From Gymnothorax reevesii (Eukaryota; Chordata; Actinopteri; Anguilliformes; Muraenidae): a stretch of 64,000 nucleotides of DNA. The translations under genes and the position numbers were made by a program. The first letter of the stretch is position 1, and each line of letters opens with the position of its first letter. Below, piece by piece: positions 13,263 through 24,763 of the stretch. The notes beneath the pieces are model-generated. The model was given only the letters and a program-made list of their open reading frames with translations, was not told where the DNA came from and ran no database searches. The stretch is from positions 61,213,876 to 61,277,875 of the forward strand of contig CM056576.1 in the NCBI GenBank assembly GCA_029721435.1. The letters run 5' to 3'.

Positions 13263-13630
13263 GGTGTGACAAAGTAGGGAGGCCACACAAAGTCCAGAAA
13301 TTTTACCATTTTATTGAAGGGAAGGAAAAAGATAATCTGTGTCCAACAGAGGTTGTCCATCAATCAGTCAGTGCGTGTGCAATGCTTGTGAGTCTGAGAA
13401 TGAATGTTGCATAATGTGCTTGAGAATATAGATGAAACACAAAAAGGAACCCAACGTTGATTCGGATGGCCAGGAGGAGACAGACTGAGGGAAGCCTGCA
13501 GGGCCCTTCTGAAGCCTTCTGATCTCAAGCAGCTCAGGTGTGCAGGACAACAGCAGGCAACAGCTCTGCCCAGCAATTACATGTGCACAGAGAGATCAGC
13601 CCACAGAGCAGCAAAATACTCCCAATAAGT
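13263..13630. mobile_element. Unidentified insertion in the Tc1 relic
   Basis: Transposase similarity stops at the LMFWG motif near 13258 and resumes with GTGNLVKID near 13655. The roughly 370 bp between do not fit the transposase. A short GGGGTG-like flank appears on both sides. No terminal inverted repeat was recognised, so the element type is open. Confidence 0.5.
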
Positions 13631-14254
13631 CACAGGGGTGCGTGCGCTCTAAAGGCACAGGGAATCTCGTGAAAATTGATGGCAAGATGAATGCAGCATG
13701 CTATCAGAAAATACTGGCAGACAATTCGCATTCTTCAGCAAGAAAGCTGTGCATGGGACGCACTTTGGGACTTTTCAGCATGATGATGACCCAAAGCACA
13801 AGGCCAAGTTGACCTTCCATGTTCGGGAGCGGTAATCACAGTCTCCTGACTTCAATGTCAACGAGCCGCTTTGGGGAGATCTCAAACGTGCAGCTCGCGC
13901 AAGACGACCAAATAATTTGCAGGAGCTGGAGGCATTTCGCAAGGGAGAATGGAGAGCTATACCACCTGAGAGAATTAGCGGCCTCATTGATAACCATCAC
14001 AAAAGACCACAAGGTTATTGATGCTAAAGGGGGTATTACGCAGTATTAAGAGCTAAGGGTATTGCACACTTTTGAACAGTGTTCATTTTTCTTTTTGTCC
14101 CTTGCTGCCACGTTTTATTTGATGACTGTGCCATTCTACACAACCTACAGTTGGAGATGAATACAATAAGCCTGGCCATTCATGCCTCTTTAAAAAATGT
14201 TACCTATTTTACATATTTAGCCAGGGTATGCAAACTTTTGAGCACAACTGCATA

Positions 14255-16220
14255 GGTCAACATACGATATACATGGAAGCTCATAAACTATTATGATTCT
14301 GGTAAATGTCCCAAAATATACCAAGAGGAATTAAAAATGCATTGAGAATCAATTTATAAAATTTTGTGTAAATAATATAATAAGAAAAAAACAAAGAAAA
14401 GGATATTAAAAGCAGAGTATTAGGTCACAAATGGTAAATTCTAACAATTGGGTAAGTAGGTAGACCATGTGCTGACAACAGTCCGATACACAACCCACTC
14501 CCCAAATGAGCCGCAAAATGTACAGAGAGCAAAGAAATGTTGTATGCTCTGCTCAACATTAACCCTGACAATAAAAATCCCAGCTTAAAAACTTTGCTTA
14601 TGAAAAGTCATGATGCCACGAATGAGGAAACAGAACAGAAATCAGGCAATTAGAATGCTAATGGCGGGAATAACAAATGGCCAGAGTTGCAGCACATGCA
14701 AGTGGAGACAGACAAGTTCCAACAAAAAATGGCCAAATTGTCAAGAGTGTCACATTATTTTCAGGGGAGGATCATGCCACTTGCTCTGTGCACCTGTGCC
14801 CACTCAGAATAAGTAGCGTGTCTATCATCCATCAGGACCATTCCAACATAAGCTCTAAATTAAGAGAAGCCTTCAACCTGGAGATGTCTTCACACCTTAA
14901 GAAACCTGATATGGTCGCAGCATCTTCTGGGAACCTCCACAGCGGTCAATGTTGCTGGACAAAAGTGGTCTCTGAGGAGTATTACACGAACACAATGTCG
15001 TGCACAAGTATGGTCACCTGTGGCTGCCCAGGGCATATTAAAAATGCACAGGTACACAAATGTAGTCTGGTAAGAGTGAAAGTGTGTGTGGTGAGGCAAG
15101 GGTAACAGTCAACATAGCTCTTGCCATCTCAATGTTGGATCAGTTTCGATGATGCAAATATTACAAAACAAATGTAACATTAACTAGCCGACTTGTTATG
15201 GCTTAACATTTTTTGCAGTCGCTGGGCTTTCATTCACTGTTCAATCTGTCTTGCCTTCTCAGTACCTACTTATTTGCATGTGGGATTGATGGTTTGAATG
15301 ACAACAATCTTAAATAAAGGTATGGGAAGGGTGAGAGTCCAGGTGATCAGATGCACTCTGCAAGAGCATGGGCCGAAAGCATGTCTTCATTTCGAAAAGG
15401 GGTGTTCACTTAGGATGTGTTTAGCTTTGATATGCGCGAACATGTTGGTGGACGGCAAGCATAACTTCATCACACATGTAATGTGCTGCAAAAGCAAACA
15501 TATCCAAGGTCTATATGCTCAAGTAGCGCAGGGAAATCTTTATAGCAAATAGCAAATTTTCATTCCACAAATGCATGACTACTGTTCTTATACAAATCTT
15601 TACGTACCAAAAGCAAAACTTCATTACATGTGTGTAAGCAGCAAGCATACCTTCACTTGGACTACTGATGTTGGGGTGTATTCATGCTGAATGAGGATGC
15701 TAACAAAGTCTTAAATGATCCCCCGCTCCCTAGAAAGACCTAAATCTGGCAACACAAGAATAGCTTCTCCCTCAATGCAGTGAGCCTACAGAGTAGCCAC
15801 CTGGACAACCAACTAATTTTGACACTACTCATTAAAATGAGCAACATACTCCACCCTGGAGATATGATGCAGTTGTTGCAGCAAATTGAGAAAATAAGTT
15901 TCTAGGGCCACAGCTTTCTCACATGGGTGATATTGGTGCTGGATCACCTTTCTCCTTGAATGAAATGAAACGATCATTGAAAAATCTAATTTTTTTTGTA
16001 AGCTAATGCCTACCTTATCTTATAATTTGTATGAAACCCTGAAATTATTCAGTGACAACGAAAATATAAATACAAAAATAAGGAGGGGGCACATGTTTTC
16101 ATGGCACTGTAAAGTCTTCCATTGTGACCCACAACTAAACACCATGCAGTAGCCAACCAATCAAAATCAGTCATGCCGTTTGCATTTATATAATGTGCAA
16201 ATATCATTAAGAAATCTTTT
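14255..16220. other. No gene recognised
   Basis: Includes a 142-codon open frame at 14677-15105 on the plus strand without recognisable domains or codon bias; I do not consider it a gene. The rest is AT-rich non-coding sequence. Confidence 0.35.
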
Positions 16221-16494
16221 AAAATCACAAGCGGTGACCTGGAATAGTCGACTATTCGATTCTTCAGAGTCTGATTCGACGATTAACCTCGTAGTCGAAT
16301 CATCGGACAATGTTATGTGACCAAAATCCTACCATTCTGACTACATGGGGGTGCCCAGGCTATGGAGCAAAAATCTTTGCAAAGAATTTCTTTGTTTTCG
16401 TTATAAATAGCCTATTTTCATACAAAATCAGCCTAACTTCTGTTACTAAAGAATTGAAAATGACTCGTGCGTTTAAACGGTAGATTATAACTTA

Positions 16495-18098
16495 CAAAAC
16501 CCAAAACCAGTGAAGTTGGCACGTAATGTAAATCGTAGATAAAAACAGAATACAATGATTTGCAAATCCTATTCAACTTATATTCAATTGAATACACTGC
16601 AAAGACAAGATGTTTAATGTTCAAACTGAGAAACTTTATTATTTTTTTGCAAATAATCATTCACTTAGAATCTAAAGGCAGCAATACATTGCAAAAAAGT
16701 TGGCACAGGGGCCTTTTTGCCACTGTGTTACAGCGCCTTTCCTTTTAACGACACTCAGTAAACGTTTGGGAACTGAGGAGACCAATTTTTGAAGCTTTTC
16801 AGGTGGAACTCTTTCCCATTCTTGCTTGATGTACAGCTTAAGTTGTTCAACAGTCCGGGGTCTTCGTTGTCGTATTTTACGCTTCATAATGCGCCACACA
16901 TTTTCAATGGGAGACAGGTCTGTGCTACAGGCAGGCCAGTCTAGTACCCGCACTCTTTTACTACAGAGCCATGCTGTTGTAACACATGCAGAATGTGGTT
17001 TGGCATTGTCCTGCTGAAATAAGCAGGGGCGTCCATGAAAAGGACGTTGCTTGGATGGCAACATATGTTGCTCCAAAACTTGTATTTGCCTTTCAGCATT
17101 AATGGTGCCTTCACATATGTGTAAGTTGCCCATGCCTTGGGCACTAATACACCCCCATACCATCACAGATGCTGGCTTTTGAACTTTGCGCCTATAACAG
17201 TCTGGATGGTTCTTTTCCTCTTTGGTCCGGAAGACACGACGTCCACAGTTTCCAAAAACAATTTGAAATGTGGACTCGTCAGACCACAGAACACTTTTCC
17301 ACTTTGAATCAGTCCACCTTTGATGAGCTTGGGCCCAGCAAAGCCGGCGAAATTTCTGGGTGCTGTTGATAAATGGCTTTCGCTTTGCATTGTAGAGTTT
17401 TAACTTGCACTTGCAGATGTTGCGATGAACTGTAGTTAGTGACAGCAGTTTTCTGAAGTGTTCCTGAGCCCATGTGGTGATGTCCTTTACACACTGATGT
17501 CGGTTTTTGATGCAGTACCGCCTGAGGGATCGAAGGTCATGGGCATTCAATGTTGGTTTTCGGCCTTGTCGCTTACGTGCAGTGATTTCTCCAGATTCTC
17601 TGAACCTTTTGACGATATTACGGACCGTAGATGATGAAATTCCTAAATTTCTTGCAATAGCTTGTTGAGAAATTTTGTTTTTAAACTGTTCGACAATCAG
17701 CTCACGCATTTGTTCACTAAGTGGTGACCCTCGCCCCATCCTTGTTTGTGAATGACTGAGCATTTCAGGGAAGCTGCTTTTATACCCAATCAGGAACCCA
17801 CCTGTTCCCAATTAGTCCGTTCACCTGTGGGATGTTCCAAATAAGTGTTTGATGAGCATTCCTCAACTCTCTGTCTTTTTTGCCACTTGTGCCAGCTTTT
17901 TTGAAACATGTTGCAGGCATCAAATTCCAAATGAGCAAATATTTGCAAAAAATTACAAAGTTTACCTGCTCGAACATTAAGTAACTTGTCTTTGCAGTGT
18001 ATTCAATTGAATATAGGTTGAAAAGGATTTGCAAATCATTGTATTTTGTTTTTATTTACGATTTACACAACGTGCCAACTTCACTGGTTTTGGGTTTG
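16495..18098 (-). mobile_element. Complete Tc1 transposon, 1604 bp
   Basis: Both ends show CCCAAAACCAGTGAAGTTGG next to TA dinucleotides (16493-16494, 18099-18100). The terminal inverted repeats are long, about 210 bp, and contain an almost identical central stretch (GATTTGCAAATCC...). A single intact transposase frame lies between. This structure matches a Tc1 type common in fishes and reported to have moved between fishes and lampreys. A solo end fragment of the same family lies at 53836-53912. Confidence 0.93.
16672..17739 (-). CDS. Tc1 transposase, DD34E type, intact
   Basis: The open frame could begin at 17811, but the conserved Tc1 start MGRGSPLSEQMRELI is the Met at 17739, which gives about 355 residues, close to the family norm of about 340. 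The N-terminal half holds paired helix-turn-helix segments (QQAIARNLGISSSTVRNIVK) and the basic linker GRKP. The catalytic domain shows VLWSDES, QQDNAKPH and LSPIENVW; 34 residues separate the second Asp from the Glu, the Tc1 signature. There is no stop or frameshift. The last residues run into the terminal repeat, slightly longer than usual. It would catalyse cut-and-paste transposition into TA. Confidence 0.92.
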   Translation of the reverse strand: MGRGSPLSEQMRELIVEQFKNKISQQAIARNLGISSSTVRNIVKRFRESGEITARKRQGRKPTLNAHDLRSLRRYCIKNRHQCVKDITTWAQEHFRKLLSLTTVHRNICKCKLKLYNAKRKPFINSTQKFRRLCWAQAHQRWTDSKWKSVLWSDESTFQIVFGNCGRRVFRTKEEKNHPDCYRRKVQKPASVMVWGCISAQGMGNLHICEGTINAERQIQVLEQHMLPSKQRPFHGRPCLFQQDNAKPHSACVTTAWLCSKRVRVLDWPACSTDLSPIENVWRIMKRKIRQRRPRTVEQLKLYIKQEWERVPPEKLQKLVSSVPKRLLSVVKRKGAVTQWQKGPCANFFAMYCCL

Positions 18099-18843
18099 TA
18101 CAATGCATTAATAAATCGCCTACCGCAGTCAGCGCCGTCGCAGGGGGGTGCGAGGCTCTGTGCCGACTTGATGCGCGAGGCCCTGCTCACCTGCACGCGC
18201 ATTAATCATGTCAGGCTGCAAGCACATGGCTGTTATACCCGGTGAAATGACATGCATTTTTAGACTAGAACAGCATTATTGTTGCAATAATTTCAACTGA
18301 TTTTTTGGATATCAATCTTTCAAAGAAAAAAATCAACTGCACAACGATTGGCTTTTATAATCAAATCAGCTCAGCTTTCACTTTATATTGGCATGCTGAA
18401 GTAAGACAGTGCATCACGAATTACAATTCAGCAAACACGAACACCTAATGGCTCACACTTACTGGTAACAATCACTTATTTTGACTAATTTCTATGGAAA
18501 AATCTCAGATTAACAAAGGCATAGTATCCGCTGAAACCCGCGACAGTTTAACATTTGATTACGATACCGTATATTTTTGAATATTAGTCAGTCACTAACG
18601 CTCTGCAGCAGTATAACTTTAAAACATCAGATTCCCGCTCACCATTCATTGATTAGGTGATGGTCACATTCCTTGCCTTTTGGGTCGCAAACTCAGCAAT
18701 TAAATCCTTATAATCAGCCTGGATGATGCAACGTCATTTTCGTTACACAGAAAGGCGAGCCCGCATAGTCTCTCCAGCGACATGGAGGTCCAACAATAGT
18801 TTTAAATTAGTTTTAACTTTGAAAAGCTTCGCTACCCCAATTA

Positions 18844-19376
18844 CACTGCCCGGCCAAAAAAAAAAGTCGCAGACTCAAATATTTAGTTGGAACCCCTGTA
18901 GCTTTGATTACAGTGCATATTCGTCTTGCCATTGTTCTGAAAACTACATGCATTGCCAGAACATTTATTTTCGATCAGAAATGCCATAATTTTTGGCTGA
19001 GATCTTGTCTTCTCGACATAGTGGTTGAACCACTCGGTAGTCTTTCTTGTGCAAATCCCAGTAACTTTTAATGCGTTTGAGGTCAGGAATTTGTGGTGGC
19101 AAATTTGTTTGTGAAAATGATTCTTCATACTCATTTTTGTCTTTCATGATTTTCTTTGCTAAATACAGGCCAATAACTTGCCCGTTCTGAAATTATGTAA
19201 CATCTTTTCCGTCTTCCGACATGATTTTTTAAAGAAATAACTAGCGACGTGCTTCATCATTCAGGGTTAAAATGATTATTGCCAGCTGAAACATATTAAT
19301 AACCGCAATAATTATCCAATTATAGAATTTTTTCAATAATTTCCAAACGGTGACTTTTTTTTTTGGCCGGGCAGTG
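18844..19376. mobile_element. Mariner-type MITE, copy 1
   Basis: Terminal inverted repeats CACTGCCCGGCCAAAAAAAA flank 533 bp, with TA on both sides. The interior on the minus strand has scraps of a mariner-like frame (KDKNEYEESFSQTNLPPQ). A second copy in the opposite orientation is at 60632-61177. Confidence 0.88.
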
Positions 19377-19429
19377 TATAATTATTGATATCGTCAATAA
19401 GACCCTGAGAGCAATCTCACAGTTTGAAA

Positions 19430-19458
19430 AGACGAGACAAAGAATGTTAGATATGACG

Positions 19459-19493
<35 letters not shown>

Positions 19494-19500
19494 TCAGGGT
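19430..19500. repeat. A homopolymer
   Basis: An uninterrupted A-run of nearly 30 bases near 19463-19491, inside the outer hAT element. Confidence 0.8.
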
Positions 19501-19971
19501 AAGCTTCTATCGAGATGAAATGGTAAATAATGAAACTGGCCCAGAGAATAGGCATTTTAGGAGCATGATGAGTCAAGTGCAGTAATGCAAAATCTGTATT
19601 CATTTATTTAAAAAAAATAAAATAAAATAAAACATGATTCGACGATCAGTTGACAATGGGCAAAATCTGACGAATCAGATTCGACTATGACTCCTTACTT
19701 GAAGACACCCCTAAAAATCACAATCTAAAATGCAAAACTGGAGTTCTAACAATGTTAAGATATTTTAGGACTATTTTAACCCTCACTTCCTGGCACAATC
19801 CCAATTTTGTTGAGAATGAAAGGATTATTCATTTCTTATATACTACAAGTCAATCAATTTTATCAAATTTTTCTACTTCTAGCCATTCACTTGATCTGTT
19901 CTTTGACATGCTTTATCTATCCGAAGCAAGTTGTGCTGCAATCCATGCACTAATATTCTATGCAAAAAATA

Positions 19972-19977
19972 TTTATT
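19972..19977 (-). promoter_or_regulatory. Candidate polyadenylation signal of GEN1
   Basis: AATAAA on the minus strand, about 200 bp after the GEN1 stop codon. No other AATAAA was noticed closer on that strand. Confidence 0.35.
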
Positions 19978-20171
19978 CTTATACAGTAGTCAAATATGAG
20001 GTTACGGATAATTTTCATCCAAAGTAAAATGTTTTAATAACTGACAGTAAAACAAATAAAATACATGCACATAAAACAGATTCTAACTAAAATTGGGAAT
20101 TTTAGTTAGAAATTGACAACAGGGATAACAGGGATATCAAGCATGTTTTACAGCAGCAAGTTTGCATCTCC

Positions 20172-21544
20172 TTACTTGAGCTTAAGTTTTAGCCGTTCTA
20201 CAAGAGGTAGTGGGCTATCAACAGAAATGACAGAATCATCTCCATTGGTGATGTTTACATGAGCATGTAAAACAGAATTCGCCATAAAATTTTCGTCAGG
20301 TGCCTCCCAGTTTGTCTCGATGGTTGGTGTGCACCCACTCTTGCCTTGGTTGGAGCTCAAAGCCCCTGGCAAACGGTCTGCAGTATTTGAACTTGCTCCA
20401 AATGTGGCAGGAAACCCCTTCTTGGTTTGATCCAGTTTACTATATGCACACCTTTTCCTGGCCTTATATTTGACTAGTTTTCTCTGCTCTTTTATCAGTC
20501 TGTTATCTGAATCGCTGTTTTCGCTGGATGAACACACACTAACGCAGACACTCCTCTTTACAGTAGGAATTCTGCTTTTATGCCCCAGCTCAGCACTCCG
20601 GTCGCTGTGACCACGCGGGGGAAAAGTTCTCTCATTACAGCTCATTTTTACTAATTTGTGCTGCGATTGAGGTTTGGTACTCACAGAGCTTCTTTCTCCT
20701 CGGGTTTTAACGGTGTTTATCATGGGTAGCATGTAGTGCTTCACTGTGGCAACATTCTCGGAATCAGAGGTCAGAGATGTGTTGCAGTGAGACTCTTGCT
20801 GACCCAAGTGTGAGACAAAACAGCTGTCATGAGAAGATGTACTTGAAAACACATCATTGAAAGCAGAGCATTTTGATGAATTTGTGGACTGGTTTGTTTG
20901 TGCAGTCACTGAGTCAGCATGAGTGTCACATGGCATGAAGTTTGCTTCGACTTTTTCCTTCACAGAAATCTTGGACATATTCGCAGACGCTTGCGATTCT
21001 ACTCCTCTTGAGGCAGGTAAAACAGAGAGCGGAAAACCAGCCAAATCTTCCATTTCAGAGGTTATGCATTTCTTTTCAATAATGCCATTTAGGCCTTTGA
21101 CAGATGTGTGGAGGTCATCGGCAGCAGGAGGCAATGGATGGCCCGTTCGTACTTGTGGAGACAGAGAGGAGGTGAAAGACGCACCGTCCCAGTCAATTTC
21201 ACTCAAGTGCAGCTCATCGATCAGCGCAGAAACTGATGGCGAGGCCGCAGTTGCAGCCATCTTCCCAGATGAAAAGGGAGATGGGCATGGTCCCACCTCA
21301 GTCACACAGAACCCCAAAGAGGCAGTCAAGTCTCTTTGATTTTCAGTTGTTTTCTGGTCAGAGGACTCTGGACAACTTAAAAATTCCTGGGAAATTTTCT
21401 GGTCAGCTGTGGCAGCTGTGTGAAAGCCAGATGTTCCAACTTTGTCACTGGAGAAATTGTCAATTGTCATCTGGGAGAAGAAATTAGAAAAATCATCGAG
21501 CCCAACATTGGAGTCCTTGCCTTTCATTTTGATGTGTTTCTTCT
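20172..21544 (-). CDS. gen1: GEN1 last coding exon (C-terminal region)
   Basis: GEN1 is an XPG-family structure-specific endonuclease that resolves Holliday junctions symmetrically. This exon encodes the long, poorly conserved, disordered C-terminal tail: 457 codons including the stop. It is recognised by two short conserved islands: ELHLSEIDWDGASF (about 21180-21220), matching the human LHLSTIDWEGTSF, and SPLPLVERLKLKLK at the very end. The acceptor is a pyrimidine tract ending ATACAG just before 21544. It starts with two bases that complete the split codon of the previous exon. The next gene downstream is MSGN1, about 15 kb away. Confidence 0.92.
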
Positions 21545-22048
21545 CTGTATGGGAAATAAAAACAAGTTTTCTGACTGTCCAGTCAAGGCAACATCCAGTA
21601 TGAACAGCTTTACATAAACCGCTGTAGTGATTTATGACAGAACATCACTGAATGAATGGGTCTGCCAACCCTAAGTCAGGGGATTTTAAGCTCCAATCCA
21701 GGAGGATATCAGTATCTCTATGTTTTTGGCCTTTATTATGTTGCTGGATTCAAGATAATCACTTGACAGCTTATATCACTTTAAAAAAGTAACACACTGA
21801 AAAACAGGGGATACTGGGGGCCATCCGGATGTACAAGTTTGATATCTTGGCTCAGAAATGGGGAACAAAGTGAATGATAAAAATGGCCAAACCAGACAGG
21901 GTTTATAAGCATGTAAACCTCTGAACCAAAGCCTTCAAAGTGAGCAACATCACAGTCAGACATACATTTTCAGGTGTCAAGGTACTAAACAGAAAATGTC
22001 GCAAAGTGAGAGGGGCCTTTGATCCCCACTGACAGAGGTTAACGGTAC

Positions 22049-22246
22049 TAAAAAAATTCTGCGGGGCGTTAGGCGCTTGGCGTGTTGGAAACACACTTTT
22101 GAGCTTGTTCTCTTTTGCTTCCTCCCTCTCCTTCAGGAAACGGTCCACAAGCTCAGGGTATGCGGCCTGGAAAAGGGCCGTCTCCTCCACTGTTGTAACC
22201 GTGTCCTGGCATTCAGTCGGATCATCAACTGCGTACATGTAGTGAT
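22049..22246 (-). CDS. gen1: GEN1 exon, end of chromodomain
   Basis: The exon is bounded by acceptor TTTTGCTCTCGTAG and donor A|GTACCG. It encodes HYMYAVDD, then TTVEETALFQAAYPELVDRF, matching human GEN1 (LLTIEEESLFEAAYPEIVAVY), and then a basic stretch. It begins with two bases and ends with one extra base; both split codons join cleanly with the neighbouring exons. The chromodomain helps GEN1 bind DNA. Confidence 0.93.
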
Positions 22247-22329
22247 CTACGAGAGCAAAACAAAACTGGCAGCATCAGAAAAAAGATCTCATGCAGAGAA
22301 ATTTAAAAACTTATGTGCAGGGTATTGAC

Positions 22330-23180
22330 CACTGCCAGTTAAAAAAAGAAAACATAAATCCCAAAAAGTTTTTCCAAGTGAGCTTGTCATTTAGAGTTGT
22401 TACATGCACTCTCCATACGTGCCAGAACTTCTCGCTCTGAATTTAACGCGTTTCAGCTCAGTTGCTTGAAACTGGGTGTGGGCAGAGCGATAAAGGGGTG
22501 TCAGGGCAGTTTGAAAATTTCCTCAGTGAAGAGAGGAAGCAGTCTTGGCACCTCTTGATTATTGAACTGATCCATCACCTCCAGCCTCCCCCCCTAACCT
22601 AACACACACACTCAAAATCACAATGAGACTCAAAGAAGCTGCATGAAGACCATGATGGACCCCCTCATCACACATGGGAGTCAAAATTGGTGGTAGAAAT
22701 ATACACAGAATGGCTGATCACAGTGAAGACATGTTTCAAGAAGTGGAAGGCAAGATGATCTATAGGTTTTGGAAATACACCTGGGATTGAGATTTGAGTG
22801 GTGGCTTTGATATGCTGGAAATTTTCTTTCCATTATAAATGTCATGTCTTCAAATGGCTCCCAAACAAATAACAGAAGTGTTATTTCACAACATACTTTC
22901 ATACAGAACCTTTTTTTAACAGAACCTTTTGTTTGCCTGGCTCAGGCCATCTAGAATCATTTTAAATTGGATGGAAATTCTTCTTTTTGGGCTGTGCCAG
23001 GATGCAAGTAAAAACAAAATGACCATGCAAATTCAGCAATTCATTTTCCATGGACTATGCATCCACTACTTAAACCTCTTGCATTGTAGTCATACCACCA
23101 GTGGGTAATGTTTATTGCAGTATTGAAAAAGAGTGAGAAAAGGAGGCTAGAGCAGTTCAACTTCTGCAACATATCAAAAA
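22330..23180. other. GEN1 intron sequence, nothing recognised
   Basis: Part of the 5.9-kb intron between the exons at 28199 and 22246. No element ends or coding motifs were recognised here. Confidence 0.4.
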
Positions 23181-23184
23181 TACT

Positions 23185-24123
23185 CACCAGCCGCTTTATT
23201 AGGTACACCTTTCTAATACTGGGTAGGACCCCCTTTGCCTTCAGAACAGCCCATATTTTTCACGGTATGAGTTCAACAACAAACTAAGCCTACACTGTCA
23301 GCGGCTGACAGCAAGGGGTATATCCCTGAAATTCCCCAATCCTGGAAGCTCCTTTTATTAGATTCCCCTATGCTAGACCTACAATATGAGGCAAATTTCA
23401 GGTCTGTGTAAGGAATTGTGCCAGAGATCTGGTTAAAAAACAGATTTTTTCCCATATATAGCGCCACCAGGTGGCAAACCAAGGAGTGCATACTTGCCCA
23501 AAATCTAATCAGTTCATCCTCTCTACCATGTGCTAAAAATGTGAAGCCAATGTAAAGTACATTGTGAGTTATCACGCTAACGGCAAAAATCTGCAGATTT
23601 GGCAGCGGCAGATGGGGCAAAACCATGATATCCCAGAAACTCGTATTTCGGGGATATAATTACTTAGAGATCCAGATCATGTTGACATAATATTATCTCT
23701 CAAGTGCAGCATATTTGTCAGCTGTGCATTCATGCGGCAAATCACAGTCTGGTCCACTGTGCTCTAACCCCTCACGTTAACAAGCTGTTTTTATCCTCAA
23801 CCTCACAGAACAGCCGCTCTCTGGATGATTTCTGAACCACACTCTTAACGCAAGAAGTTGTTGTGCGTGAAAATCCCAGGAGATTGGCAGTTTCTGAGAT
23901 ACACAAACCATCCCGTCTGGAACTAACAAAAGCATTCAGCAGTGAACGTCACTTCCAGTATTTTTCTTTCGCATTCTGATATTTGGTCTGTACAGCAACT
24001 GAACCTCTTGACCATGATTACATGCTTTTATAGAATAAGTTGTTCCCACATGACTGGCTGACTAGAAATTCACATTAACAAGCAGATGTACAGGTTTACC
24101 AAATGAAGTGGCCACTTAGTACA
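23185..24123 (-). mobile_element. DNA transposon relic with TTTATTAGGTACACCT end
   Basis: The left end carries CTTTATTAGGTACACCT and a TAGGACCCCCTTTGCCTTC block that is very common in fish genomes. The right end, reverse complemented, has the matching GGCCACTT..GGTAAACCTG. Adjacent transposase scraps include GGGATTTTCACGCACAAC. A foreign repeat interrupts it at about 23270-23690. The superfamily is probably Tc1/mariner-like, not certain. Confidence 0.6.
23270..23690. repeat. Dispersed repeat, sister of 55780-56460
   Basis: Shares the blocks GGGGTATATCCC, CCCCAATCCTGGAA-like and a CACCAGGTGGCAAA motif, and a GTTATCACGCTAACG end, with the copy at 55780-56460. Family not known to me. Confidence 0.55.
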
Positions 24124-24401
24124 TATCAGTGCAAAACTATTCATTTAACTGAAAATTCATAGCAAGGACAGCCAATTTGATTGACCTTAATTGTAGACCC
24201 ACACAAGAAACGGCAATGGATTTAAACCCCCCCTCCAAAAAATGACACTAATTGGAGGAGACCGGGACATCAAAAGCCGTATTTCATTAAAACGCCACGC
24301 GCAGGTACCCAGTGTTGTCATTTTGAAAGTAATAAAGCAATCAACACAGTTTTCTAGAAAAGTGAAAGCACACAAATTCCATAATTTATATGGAATATAT
24401 G

Positions 24402-24402
<1 letters not shown>

Positions 24403-24432
<30 letters not shown>
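24403..24432. repeat. T homopolymer
   Basis: A run of about 30 T, plausibly the tail of a decayed retroelement on the minus strand, though no body was recognised. Confidence 0.8.
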
Positions 24433-24437
<5 letters not shown>

Positions 24438-24763
24438 GCTGGCCTGACGTGATGACAGCTCGAGCGGAAGGCCCAGGACAGGGGAGATGAAGGAGATGGG
24501 GATGGGGAGTCAGCAACAGTCAGCGTTTATTTACTCTTTATAAATAAACAAAGCAGTTAAAGTGGAATAACAAAGCGGCAAAGTCAACAGTCTTGTAACT
24601 TTATTGATTGACACGCAGATATAATAAAATGCATGCATTATGCTTTCATGGAAGTGAGATCAAAAATTGCAGTTTGAATGGGTTTCTGGGTTTCAATGGT
24701 GCATTTTTTGCGCTTAACAGTCGGAGTGTAACACTTGCTTGTACACAGTGTATTTTAGCCTTA

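Larger units (their letters stand above)
12145..14250 (+). mobile_element. Dead Tc1-like element with two nested insertions
   Basis: The left end CAGTAGTGCTCAAAAG follows TA at 12143-12144. The right end is its complement, closing at AACTG near 14250. Remnants of a Tc1 transposase run through it in order: helix-turn-helix (12480-12620), KPRRGSLRKISAQTARRIV (about 12880), a WxDE-type region (13150), GNLVKIDGKMNAACYQKIL (13660) and the C-terminal DAKGGITQY (14020). Frameshifts and stops break it. A hAT MITE at 12629-12840 and a separate insertion at about 13263-13630 explain its excess length. Confidence 0.85.
16229..19713. mobile_element. hAT element hosting two nested DNA transposons
   Basis: Ends are AAGCGGTGACC on the left and, reverse complemented, TAGGGGTGTCTTC on the right. 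They are flanked by perfect 8-bp duplications AAAATCAC at 16221-16228 and 19714-19721. Subterminal blocks on both sides repeat GATTCGAC/GTCGAATC motifs. Removing the nested Tc1 (16495-18098) and MITE (18844-19376) leaves about 1.35 kb of non-coding sequence, so it is non-autonomous. Confidence 0.75.

Noticed and set aside
14677..15105. 142-codon open frame
   Set aside because: No domain, no low-complexity or codon signature, no splice or promoter context; length is possible by chance.
22790..22960. Minus-strand DM..MERK..NLNPR as a GEN1 exon
   Set aside because: Weak resemblance only. The true exon with full-length collinearity and correct phases was found at 28363-28493.
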